Source of the DNA: Verrucomicrobiaceae bacterium
GTDB lineage: Bacteria; Verrucomicrobiota; Verrucomicrobiia; Verrucomicrobiales; Verrucomicrobiaceae
Direction of reading: 5' to 3'
DNA length: 12,174 nt
NCBI GenBank assembly: GCA_021151605.1
Contig: JAGKWZ010000160.1
Location: forward strand, 1 to 12,174
Part shown: in pieces, positions 5,721-12,174 of the stretch
Position numbering within the stretch: position 1 is the first letter of the stretch
Layout: each line of letters opens with the position of its first letter
Made by a program: the position numbers and the translations under genes
Notes under the pieces: model-generated
The model's database searches: none
Seen by the model: the letters and a program-made list of their open reading frames with translations, nothing else
What the model was told of the DNA's origin: nothing

Positions 5721-7727
5721 CTAGCCCTCGGAAAGCATCGCCTTCAGCCCGGCGAAGAAGTTCGTGGTCTCCTCCTGGCTGACCATTTCCTTCATGTGCA
5801 GGGTGTAGTCCACTTCCTCGACGTGGGTGCGGTCGAGTTCCTTGAGAAAGGGGCTGGGCAGCTCGGTCTGGGTCTTGCCCCACTTCATGCGGGTGCGGAC
5901 GTAGCTGATGGTTAGCTTTTGCCGGGCACGGGTGATGCCGACGTAAAAGAGTCGGCGCTCTTCATCGACGCGACCTTCCTCATAGCTTCGCTTATGCGGC
6001 AGGATGCCCTGCTCCAGGCCGGGCAAATAGACGACGGGGAACTCCAGCCCCTTGCTGGCGTGCATGGTGATGAGGCAGACTCCCTTCTTCTTTTCGATGT
6101 CGTCCTTGTCCTCGCGCTCGTCATTGAGCGTGATCTCGTCTAGGAAGCCTGCGAGGCCGTCCTTGCGGTTGCGTTCGTCGTAGTTGGCCAGTTGTTTGAG
6201 GAACTCGCTCAGGCCGTTGTCCCAGCCGTTGTATTCCTCGGGAGTCTTCGCCAACTTTTGCAGATACTCGCGGTAGCCGATCTCCAGTATCAAATGCTCG
6301 ACCATCTCGGCCAGCATCACGCCCTCGCTCTGCGCAGCGGCGGCATACTTGCTGATGACGGCGGTGAAGGTGCGCATGGCAGTGCGTGCTTTCTCGGGGA
6401 TCTGGCGGAGGAAATCTTCATCACAAAGTGCTACCCAGACGCTGTGATGCTTCTCCATCGAGCGCTCCCGGGCCAACTCTGCGGAGGTGGTGCCGATGCC
6501 ACGCGTCGGGGTGTTTAAAACCCGCAGCAGAGCGATGTCATCATGCGGATTATGCATCGTGGTCAGGTAAGCCAAGATGTCCTTGATCTCACGGCGATCA
6601 AAGAAGCTACGAGCGCCGATCACGCGATACGGAATGCGCTTTTGTCGGAAAGTCTGCTCCAGAATGCGACTCTGATCATTCGTGCGGAAGAGCACGGCGA
6701 AGGACTCATAGGGCTCTTTGTCAGCAAAGAAGGCGCGCTCGATCTCCTTGCCGATCATCTCCGCCTCCTCTTTGTCATCCTGCACAGCCACGAGTCGCAC
6801 GGGAGCGCTGCCGACATTTCGGCTCCAGAGTGTTTTCGGGCGTCGGCCCGCGTTGTTAATGATGAGGCTGTTCGCCGTGTGCAGGATGGGCGTGGTGGAG
6901 CGGTAGTTCTCCTCCAGCTTCACCACCGTCGGGTTCGGGAAGAAGTTCTCGAACTCGGTGATGTTCGTGATCTCCGCGCCGCGCCAGCCATAGATGGACT
7001 GGTCGTCATCGCCCACGACGCACACATTGTAAGGCGCGGGCACCAGGGCACGCAGCAGACGCATTTGCAGGGAGTTCGTGTCCTGGAATTCATCCACCAT
7101 CACGAAGCGATGGCGCTTGTAGAGGATCTCGCGCACCTCGGCGTTGCCTTCTAGTAGCTGCACGCCCAGGCAGAGCAGGTCATCGAAGTCCATGGCGTTC
7201 AGCGCGCGCATCTCGTTCGCGTATTTCTCACCCACAGCGGCATGGAGGTCCTTTTCTGGATCGCCCAGGCTCTCGCCGTAGTTCTTGGCTTTGCTGATCT
7301 TCGTGAGCACGGCCTGCGGGTCCAGCGTCTCCTCTTTGACGAGCAGGTCCTTCATGGCGCGCTTCATCAGGCTGATCTGCTCGCTCTGGGAATAGATGAC
7401 GAAGTTCTTCTTGTAGCCCACATGCTCGGCGAACTCGCGCAGTAGCTTCGCGCAAAAGGCGTGGAAGGTGCCGACGCCGACTTTGTTGCCAGAGTTTCCA
7501 CGACACATCTCCTTCACACGCTCACGCATTTCCGTGGCGGCTTTGTTGGTGAAGGTCACAGCCAGGATGTGCTCCGGCTTGATGCCTTCATTGATCATGT
7601 AGGCAATGCGGGCGGTGACGACGCGCGTTTTGCCCGTGCCTGCGCCAGCCAGGATCAAAAGCGGCCCATGGATGTGGGTGGCTGCCTGTCTTTGCTGGGG
7701 GTTGAGTGTGCCGGTGAATCCGCTCAT
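5721..7727 (-). CDS. uvrD: UvrD/Rep/PcrA-family superfamily 1A DNA helicase
   Basis: A 668-residue ATP-driven 3'-5' DNA helicase acting in excision or mismatch repair and replication restart. All SF1A motifs are visible: Q-motif LNPQQRQA (8-15), Walker A AGAGTGKT (27-34, Lys33), Ia AVTFTNKAATEMRERV (56-71), II VDEFQDT (211-217), III VVGDDDQSIYGWRGA (237-251), IV LEENYRST (271-278), V TMHASKGLEFPVVYLPG (554-570) and VI RRLFYVGITRARQKL (591-605). The tail after motif VI is short (about 60 residues) and lacks the usual Tudor-like end of UvrD/PcrA, so the length is closer to Rep; the symbol is a family label. ATG 7725-7727 is preferred over an upstream start at 7823, which would run into the preceding gene and adds 32 unrelated residues. 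It lies 46 bp behind the phosphodiesterase gene, so co-transcription is plausible. Confidence 0.95.
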   Translation of the reverse strand: MSGFTGTLNPQQRQAATHIHGPLLILAGAGTGKTRVVTARIAYMINEGIKPEHILAVTFTNKAATEMRERVKEMCRGNSGNKVGVGTFHAFCAKLLREFAEHVGYKKNFVIYSQSEQISLMKRAMKDLLVKEETLDPQAVLTKISKAKNYGESLGDPEKDLHAAVGEKYANEMRALNAMDFDDLLCLGVQLLEGNAEVREILYKRHRFVMVDEFQDTNSLQMRLLRALVPAPYNVCVVGDDDQSIYGWRGAEITNITEFENFFPNPTVVKLEENYRSTTPILHTANSLIINNAGRRPKTLWSRNVGSAPVRLVAVQDDKEEAEMIGKEIERAFFADKEPYESFAVLFRTNDQSRILEQTFRQKRIPYRVIGARSFFDRREIKDILAYLTTMHNPHDDIALLRVLNTPTRGIGTTSAELARERSMEKHHSVWVALCDEDFLRQIPEKARTAMRTFTAVISKYAAAAQSEGVMLAEMVEHLILEIGYREYLQKLAKTPEEYNGWDNGLSEFLKQLANYDERNRKDGLAGFLDEITLNDEREDKDDIEKKKGVCLITMHASKGLEFPVVYLPGLEQGILPHKRSYEEGRVDEERRLFYVGITRARQKLTISYVRTRMKWGKTQTELPSPFLKELDRTHVEEVDYTLHMKEMVSQEETTNFFAGLKAMLSEG

Positions 7728-7734
7728 GCGAGCG

Positions 7735-7739
7735 CTCCC
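7735..7739 (-). promoter_or_regulatory. Shine-Dalgarno-like GGGAG before the helicase
   Basis: GGGAG on the minus strand, seven bases before the ATG at 7727. It supports that start, and it stands out because most other genes here have no recognisable ribosome-binding site. Confidence 0.45.
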
Positions 7740-7773
7740 GATTGGATGGGCCGGGCCGGGTTGCAAGTGGCAA

Positions 7774-9150
7774 TCATGCCCGTGTGCATACCTTGAACAA
7801 ATGACCGCAGACCTGATCCGCACGGACGGCGGAGTGAGCGGGCAGAGACGGGATGTCCCCCATGAGGACGGGCCAGTCTTTCTGATCCTCTGGCAGGCGC
7901 CCGTGGCTGCCTTTCACCAGCGTGGCATCCAGCGGGATGACATCCATGAGGTAGCGGAAGCCGAGTTTCTTCTTTGCCAGCGTGAGTCCGAGCTTCAGCT
8001 TGGGGAATTTGATCGTAGGATCGAGGAAAAGCTCCACGGGGTCGTAGCCGCACTTGCGGTGAATATCCACACAGCGGGCGAAGTCGGGCGCTTTGGCATC
8101 ATCCTGCCAGTAGTAGTAGGTGAACCAGCTCCGCTGATCGGCGATGGCGACGAATTCACCACTGCGGGCATGGTCCAGCTTTGCGTAGTGTTTTTCCACC
8201 TTACCTAGAATCTGCTGCACTCCGGGCGTCTGCTCCAGCACGGCACGCACCTGATCCATGATGGTGGGATCTTTTACATAGATGTGAGCGATCTGGTGAT
8301 CGGCGATGGCAAAGGCACGCGAACCGCCGAGGTCGATGGTTTCCAACCCGAGTTCCTCTTTGATCGAAACCCAGCCGTAGTCGCGGAAGATGCGGTTCAG
8401 ATGCACGGGGCGGTCCACATCGGTGATGCCATACTCGGAGAGGATGACGACCTTGATCTGGCGGCTCTCGTAGAAATCGATCAAGTCGCCCACTACCTCG
8501 TCGATCTGGCGGAGGTCTTCGGCGATGAGGTCCAGATTCGTGCCCACACGCTGGAGATTGTAATCAAGGTGCGGGAGATAGACGAGACTGAGTGTAGGCC
8601 AGTGCTTCTCCTCGATCCACTTCGCGCTGGCGGCGATCCATTTGGAGGACTCGATACCGGAGGCCGGACCCCAGAAATTCATGAAGGGAAACTCGCCGAG
8701 GTCCCGCTTCATCCGATCCCGCAGGATCATGGGGTAGGTGTGGATGTCGAAGACCTTGCTGCCATCACTTAAGTACAGCGGGCGCGGCGTCACCGTGTAG
8801 TCGGCGGTGGAGTGCATGTTGTACCACCAAAAGACCTTCGCGCAGGTGAACTCGCGGTCACCTTTGCGCAGCATGTCCCAGAGCTTCTCCCCCTGCACGA
8901 GCTGCTCTGGCTGCTTCCAGAAGCGATGCTCCGCGTATTCGCGATCATACCAGCCATTCGCCACGACGCCGTGATCGCGCGGCATCCGCCCAGTGACGTA
9001 GGTGGCCTGGGCCGTGCAGGTGACCGCCGGAACCACGGGCTCGATCAGCGCACTACGGCTCCTTTCCATGAATGCGCGGATACTAGGTGTGTGCTCGCCG
9101 ATGAGGCTGGGTGTCAGCCCGACGACATTAAGAATGGCAGTACGATTCAT
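7774..9150 (-). CDS. EboF-like nucleotide pyrophosphatase/phosphodiesterase family protein
   Basis: A 458-residue member of the type I phosphodiesterase / nucleotide pyrophosphatase branch of the alkaline phosphatase superfamily, soluble and without a signal peptide. The N-terminus (AILNVVGLTPSLIGEHTPSI) is followed by PAVTCTAQATYVTGRMPRDHG, in which Thr44 aligns with the phosphorylated nucleophile. Other landmarks are FWWYNMHSTADYTVTPRPLY (107-126), the metal-site region LPHLDYNLQRVG (Asp196), SEYG (238-241) where classical NPPs have SDHG, RPVHLN (His250), and a late VKGSHG. From memory this motif set matches EboF-type proteins, found in the ebo cluster involved in export or handling of a prenylated metabolite in algae and bacteria. 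No other ebo genes (UbiA-like, TatD-like, EboA/D/E) are in the window. The gene sits before a helicase gene, which gives no functional hint. ATG at 9150 starts right at the first strand. The substrate is unknown. Confidence 0.85.
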   Translation of the reverse strand: MNRTAILNVVGLTPSLIGEHTPSIRAFMERSRSALIEPVVPAVTCTAQATYVTGRMPRDHGVVANGWYDREYAEHRFWKQPEQLVQGEKLWDMLRKGDREFTCAKVFWWYNMHSTADYTVTPRPLYLSDGSKVFDIHTYPMILRDRMKRDLGEFPFMNFWGPASGIESSKWIAASAKWIEEKHWPTLSLVYLPHLDYNLQRVGTNLDLIAEDLRQIDEVVGDLIDFYESRQIKVVILSEYGITDVDRPVHLNRIFRDYGWVSIKEELGLETIDLGGSRAFAIADHQIAHIYVKDPTIMDQVRAVLEQTPGVQQILGKVEKHYAKLDHARSGEFVAIADQRSWFTYYYWQDDAKAPDFARCVDIHRKCGYDPVELFLDPTIKFPKLKLGLTLAKKKLGFRYLMDVIPLDATLVKGSHGRLPEDQKDWPVLMGDIPSLPAHSAVRADQVCGHLFKVCTRA

Positions 9151-9158
9151 GGGCGTCG

Positions 9159-9187
9159 ATTCAAGAGGCCAAAAGTGCGGAGGTCAA
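9159..9187 (-). promoter_or_regulatory. Predicted sigma70-type promoter of the phosphodiesterase gene
   Basis: TTGACC (9182-9187), exactly 17 bases of spacer, then TTGAAT (9159-9164; four of six to TATAAT) on the minus strand. The -10 box ends eight bases before the ATG at 9150, so the transcript would be leaderless or nearly so. That fits the absence of a Shine-Dalgarno. Confidence 0.42.
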
Positions 9188-9326
9188 GACGGCATCGTCT
9201 GCCATCACGCTCTTCTTTTTAGCATGAGCTGTTCCAGACTTTCTCATGCCTCGTCCGTCGATCTCTTGTATCACACTAGCGATTGCTGGTCAGGGTTGGG
9301 AATTGATGCCATCGTCTCCGAACCCG

Positions 9327-10211
9327 ATGAAACGACTCTTTCTCACACCACTCGCTTTTGTCCTAGTGCAATGCTCGAGCCCGCAGCCCGGCAGCACTCC
9401 TGGCAGCCTGCCACCGACCAGCTCCTGGGGTATGCCGCAGATCATCAATGTATCGGCCTATGATCCCAAAGAGCGACAGCGTGAGGGCCGAAGCTACTCG
9501 GAGCACGACGTCTCGGCACTGCGGGCGAATGGCGCTAGCGGCCTGATCGCCCGTGCGGGCAAAGGCGGGAACCTCGATGAGAAGTGCGCGAGCTTTCTTG
9601 CCTCCGCAGATCGGGTGGGAATGGCGCCCGGCATTTACTACCGTGTGCAGCGCTATGTGGATGCGGTAGCCCAAGCGGATCAGTTTGTGAACCGTGCTTT
9701 GTCACTGGCACGCAGCCGGTCATGGAATGCGTCATCCCTGCTTCTGTGCGGGGACTTCGATGGGGATCTCTCGCTCTCGGCCATCCTGCGCTTCATGGAT
9801 CGTGTGGAGAGCCGCACCGGCGTGGTGCCGGTCGCGTATCTGGAGAACAGCACGCAGCTCAAGCAGACACTCAGCCGTGCCGATGCCGCCACGAAGGCCA
9901 AACTGCGCCGCATGCCCTACTGGCTGGCGCTTTATGCGCATGACAGCGGCGCGGGGCCAGTCTATCCGGCACCGGGGAATCCCAGTGGTCTGGTCAAACA
10001 ATACGATGTGTGGTCAAACTGGGCGATGTGGCAATACGGCGGAGTCGATTGGCAAGGCGGCCGCTCCCGCCCCAAGGTGTACAACCATGGCCGCTACCGA
10101 TTCCCGCTGTACTTCGGCAATCTCGACCGCCCCACCGAGCGCAATGTCTTCAATGGCTCACAGGCCTCCTTGCAGAACTTCTGGCAGCGGCATGGACTGC
10201 GGCTGCGGTGA
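9327..10211 (+). CDS. GH25-like (lysozyme-type muramidase) exported protein, possible lipoprotein
   Basis: A 294-residue exported protein whose mature part resembles glycoside hydrolase family 25, the muramidases that cut peptidoglycan between MurNAc and GlcNAc. The start at ATG 9327 gives a short signal MKRLFLTPLAFVLVQCSS. Cys16 could be lipidated, but Gln at -1 makes the lipobox atypical. A Ser/Pro/Gly-rich linker (17-35) leads into PQIINVSAYD (37-46), then GLIARAGKGGNLDEKC (72-87), GMAPGIYYRV (98-107), GDFDGDLS (142-149), YWLALYAHDSGAG and a WSNWAMWQYGG end, in the order expected for the TIM-barrel of GH25. The usual first Asp (DVS) is Asn41 here, and the usual D-x-E is D143-F-D145, so catalysis may be altered. 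The frame is open back to 9246, but that would bury the signal. It is divergent from the phosphodiesterase gene, with no visible Shine-Dalgarno. Confidence 0.75.
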   Translation: MKRLFLTPLAFVLVQCSSPQPGSTPGSLPPTSSWGMPQIINVSAYDPKERQREGRSYSEHDVSALRANGASGLIARAGKGGNLDEKCASFLASADRVGMAPGIYYRVQRYVDAVAQADQFVNRALSLARSRSWNASSLLLCGDFDGDLSLSAILRFMDRVESRTGVVPVAYLENSTQLKQTLSRADAATKAKLRRMPYWLALYAHDSGAGPVYPAPGNPSGLVKQYDVWSNWAMWQYGGVDWQGGRSRPKVYNHGRYRFPLYFGNLDRPTERNVFNGSQASLQNFWQRHGLRLR

Positions 10212-10259
10212 AATCTCAGCGCCGGACTTCACCCAAGCCACTTGGAGGTCAGCTTTGTT

Positions 10260-11375
10260 TCACGCTTCCTCGTCATCATCAACAATCACATAGGATGTTT
10301 TGCCATGTTCCTGGCCGCGGAGGCGTGTTTCGCCAAGGCGCATGGTGAGCTCATACTCGCGGGTTTTACATCGCTCGGAGATCGCCTGGCTCAAGGTCGC
10401 GGAGTGCGTGACGATCAGCACCTGCGAGTGCCGTGAAGCCTCCTCCACGAGGCCTGCAAGGGCGGGCAAAACCTGATCGCTGAGGCTGGTTTCCGGCTCG
10501 TTGAGCACCAGCAACGGCGGCGGCTGCGGAGTGCATAAGGCGGCGGCAAGACAGATGAACTGCAACGTGCCATCGGAGATTTCCAGCCCACTGAAAGGAC
10601 GCGGCATGCTCCCGCCATGCCAGGCCAGTGTGAACCATGAGTCGTGGTCAATCAGGAGTTCCGAATCGGGAAAGGCCTCGGCAAGCGCGGCATCAAAGAC
10701 CTCGCGACGGTCCGATTCACGAATCGACTGCACCACCGCGGGCAAGTTCGCCGCGTCCTCGGCGAGCACTGGCGACCAATAGCCACGCACAGGCTGGCGG
10801 GCTGGGGCCTGCGCGTCGGTGCGCATGGCGTGATAGAAGCGCCATCTCGACATGTCAGAGCAGGCGGCGAGCTGAAGCGGGAAGTTTTCCAGATCGCGCA
10901 CAGCGACCAGCATCGACATGGAGGAAGCGACCGACTGTGCGCTGCTCTGCATCACGCCTTTAGCATTGGCGACTTGGAACTGGCTTCCTCTGCGCTTTGC
11001 CATCACCCGCCTGCCGAAGCGAAGCTGCTCAGATTTGATGTCGGGATCGAGCTTGAAGGCCGTCGGATCACCGGGGGAGCAGGGACGCAGCCCGCACTCC
11101 AGCTCATAGGTGAAGTTGTCCGTCTCCACTTCCACATTCAGCACCGTGTGCCGCGCATGATCCATGTTCCCGGCCCAGAGCAGACTTCTCATACCGCCCT
11201 CCTGTGACACTGCGTAGCCGAACTCATCCCGTGCCAGCGATGAAACCAGTCGCAGCGCACGGTAAACATTCGTTTTTCCCATGCCATTGGCACCACGCAG
11301 GACGGTGACCCGGCCCATGCGCAGCCGGAAGTCACGCAGCGAACGATAACCAGCGATCCGCAGGGATTGAATCAT
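10260..11375 (-). CDS. RecF/SMC-like predicted ATPase (AAA_21, COG4637-like)
   Basis: A 371-residue ABC-type ATPase of the RecF/SMC/OLD superfamily, cytosolic. It begins MIQSLRIAGYRSLRDF, the usual start of this group, and has Walker A GANGMGKT (28-35, Lys34), the signature ISDGTLQFICLAAAL (about 261-275), Walker B LLVLNEPE (288-295) with catalytic Glu295, the D-loop-like TSLSD and the switch His324 in IVTHS. The middle (about 60-240) is a short insertion without an obvious long coiled coil. There is no TOPRIM nuclease domain as in OLD proteins. Family members of this size are mostly uncharacterised; some ATPases of this fold act in phage defence, but no partner nuclease or toxin gene is next to it, so I do not claim that role. 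ATG 11373-11375 is preferred to an upstream TTG at 11417. It converges with the GH25-like gene (48 bp gap). Confidence 0.88.
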   Translation of the reverse strand: MIQSLRIAGYRSLRDFRLRMGRVTVLRGANGMGKTNVYRALRLVSSLARDEFGYAVSQEGGMRSLLWAGNMDHARHTVLNVEVETDNFTYELECGLRPCSPGDPTAFKLDPDIKSEQLRFGRRVMAKRRGSQFQVANAKGVMQSSAQSVASSMSMLVAVRDLENFPLQLAACSDMSRWRFYHAMRTDAQAPARQPVRGYWSPVLAEDAANLPAVVQSIRESDRREVFDAALAEAFPDSELLIDHDSWFTLAWHGGSMPRPFSGLEISDGTLQFICLAAALCTPQPPPLLVLNEPETSLSDQVLPALAGLVEEASRHSQVLIVTHSATLSQAISERCKTREYELTMRLGETRLRGQEHGKTSYVIVDDDEEA

Positions 11376-11474
11376 TCCAAGTGATGAGCACAGCCTGCGC
11401 CTCAACGCCAGCTTCAATCCACCGCTCCTACTTCAAGATTGCCAAACCCGTTTTTCCCCGTCACTCAACACACC

Positions 11475-11736
11475 ATGAAGCTCCTCACTCAATTCCGTGG
11501 CGACTCCACCGCGCTCCCTCCGCGTGCTCCAGGCAAAACCATCGCGCTCGCATTCATTGGCGCTGACCCGCACCGTGCATCCGCCGGCAGGCTCAAATCC
11601 GGTGATCATGTTTCTGATGAAACCAGCGTGGGATTTTGCGCTGTTTCCCACACTCGCTGGCGCGCTGATCCTGGTGCTCGTGGCGCTAATTTTCCACAAC
11701 CTCACGCGTGAGGGCCGCTGGCCGAAGTATTGGTAA
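11475..11736 (+). pseudogene. HPP family membrane protein gene with internal deletion and frameshift
   Basis: Two ends of an HPP-family integral membrane protein are fused out of frame. From ATG 11475 the first 30 codons read MKLLTQFRGDSTALPPRAPG then KTIALAFIGA, like the cytosolic N-terminus plus the start of helix 1. At about 11562-11565 the reading shifts by one base and continues as LTRTVHPPAGSNPVIMF, which contains the family's HPP-A-G motif, then a hydrophobic last helix (TLAGALILVLVALIFHNL) and the end REGRWPKYW at TAA 11734-11736. HPP proteins have four transmembrane helices in roughly 170 residues; the middle (estimated 80-100 residues) is gone. A GTG at 11497 could open a 79-residue product in the second frame with one helix, but it would lack the fold. 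The C-terminal assignment is firm; the N-terminal one is less so. The stop lies only 3 bp from the stop of the convergent Clp gene. Confidence 0.72.
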
Positions 11737-11739
11737 ACA

Positions 11740-12174
11740 TCAGCAGACCACGCCTGCCATGCCCACATGCAGCACCACATCGCGAGCAGTGGGATTCTCC
11801 ACCAACCAGCGTGCGACTGGCGTGATGACGAGTTCTTCGAGCCGCCGCTGCAGCGGCCGCGCGCCATAGACGGGATCGAAACCGCTCTCGCAGACCTGGT
11901 GCAGTAGGTCTGCTGAGACATCGAGTGTGATTCCGCGCTGCTTCAGGCCCTCGCGCTCCGCCAGAGCAGCAATTTCATGCTGCGCGATGATTTCAACGGC
12001 GGCACGATTCAGTGGCTCGAAGGTAACGACCTGGTCCATCCGATTGAAGAACTCTGGTCGGAAGAAACGACGGATCGCACTGAGATCAGATCTGGCGCTT
12101 TCCTGAGCTCCACCCGATGAAAAGCCGAGCGAGCCCACCTTCCTCGTGCCCAAGTTTGAAGTCCTGATGATGAC
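11740..12174 (-). CDS. C-terminal part of a ClpB/ClpC-type AAA+ unfoldase (5' end outside the window)
   Basis: The last 144 residues of a HSP100/Clp ATPase; the gene runs off the right edge in frame. Visible in order are the sensor-1 strand VIIRTSNLG (1-9), a short variable loop, FFRPEFFNRMDQVVTF (about 37-52) with the conserved Arg of the second AAA+ module, then the D2-small domain with LDVSADLLHQVCESGFDPVYGARPLQRRLEELVI (seen as LDVSADLLHQ followed by GFDPVYGARPLQRR), where the Arg of G-A-R is sensor 2. These proteins thread and unfold protein substrates, either for a ClpP peptidase or for disaggregation. The visible part cannot separate ClpA, ClpB and ClpC; no ClpP-binding loop is in view, and the tail after the small domain is short. 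It is convergent with, and 3 bp from, the HPP remnant; no terminator is evident between them. Confidence 0.9.
   Translation of the reverse strand, partial: VIIRTSNLGTRKVGSLGFSSGGAQESARSDLSAIRRFFRPEFFNRMDQVVTFEPLNRAAVEIIAQHEIAALAEREGLKQRGITLDVSADLLHQVCESGFDPVYGARPLQRRLEELVITPVARWLVENPTARDVVLHVGMAGVVC

Noticed and set aside
5203..5883. Open minus-strand frame (226 codons) over the decayed region and helicase end
   Set aside because: It overlaps the helicase C-terminus out of frame and is Pro/His/Ser-rich; the coding signal in its left part is on the + strand.
10233..10245. CCAAG-CCA-CTTGG hairpin between convergent genes
   Set aside because: The stem is only 5 bp with a 3-base loop and no adjacent T-run, too weak to call a terminator.
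10260..11375. RecF/SMC-like ATPase as part of an anti-phage defence system
   Set aside because: There is no adjacent nuclease, toxin, helicase partner or reverse transcriptase; its neighbours are a GH25-like gene and a decayed HPP gene.

Overview
The window looks like chromosomal DNA of a high-GC (roughly 60% by eye) Gram-negative bacterium, most likely a verrucomicrobial lineage. The pointers are a Tat-exported Gfo/Idh/MocA oxidoreductase of the type abundant in Verrucomicrobia and Planctomycetes, an EboF-like phosphodiesterase, a short GH25-type secreted protein, a remnant of an integron integrase, and a general lack of Shine-Dalgarno sequences before well-defined starts. This placement is inference, because there is no rRNA or other marker gene. 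I see no rRNA, tRNA, CRISPR array or intact mobile element.

Layout, left to right. (1) 1-187, + strand: the C-terminal tail of an unidentified protein ending in a possible sliding-clamp-binding motif. (2) 341-3721, - strand, three metabolic genes read right to left: a class I/II PLP aminotransferase ending at a strong intrinsic terminator, a flavin-reductase-like FMN-binding protein, and a Tat-signal Gfo/Idh/MocA oxidoreductase also ending at a strong terminator. (3) 3878-4801, - strand: a secreted trypsin-like serine protease with an intact His/Asp/Ser triad. (4) 4811-5720: a gene graveyard. It holds the C-terminal third of an integron-type tyrosine recombinase (IntI) with a frameshift and two stops, then a broken small acidic ORF, then about 240 bp of non-coding sequence with a recurring GCGGACT motif. 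(5) 5721-9150, - strand: an EboF-like nucleotide pyrophosphatase/phosphodiesterase followed 46 bp later by a UvrD/Rep-type helicase, possibly one transcript. (6) 9327-10211, + strand: a GH25-like putative lipoprotein with altered catalytic residues. (7) 10260-11375, - strand: a RecF/SMC-like predicted ATPase (COG4637-like). (8) 11475-11736, + strand: an HPP-family membrane protein reduced to its two ends by an internal deletion. (9) 11740-12174, - strand: the C-terminal part of a ClpB/ClpC-type AAA+ unfoldase running off the window.

The genes do not form one pathway. This is mostly housekeeping and accessory single genes, with two sites of gene decay. The most noteworthy items are the IntI remnant from which the protease gene's upstream region appears to be built, the EboF-like gene apparently apart from an ebo cluster, the GH25-like protein with non-canonical active-site residues, and the internally deleted HPP gene. 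I did not find a convincing new multi-gene system.
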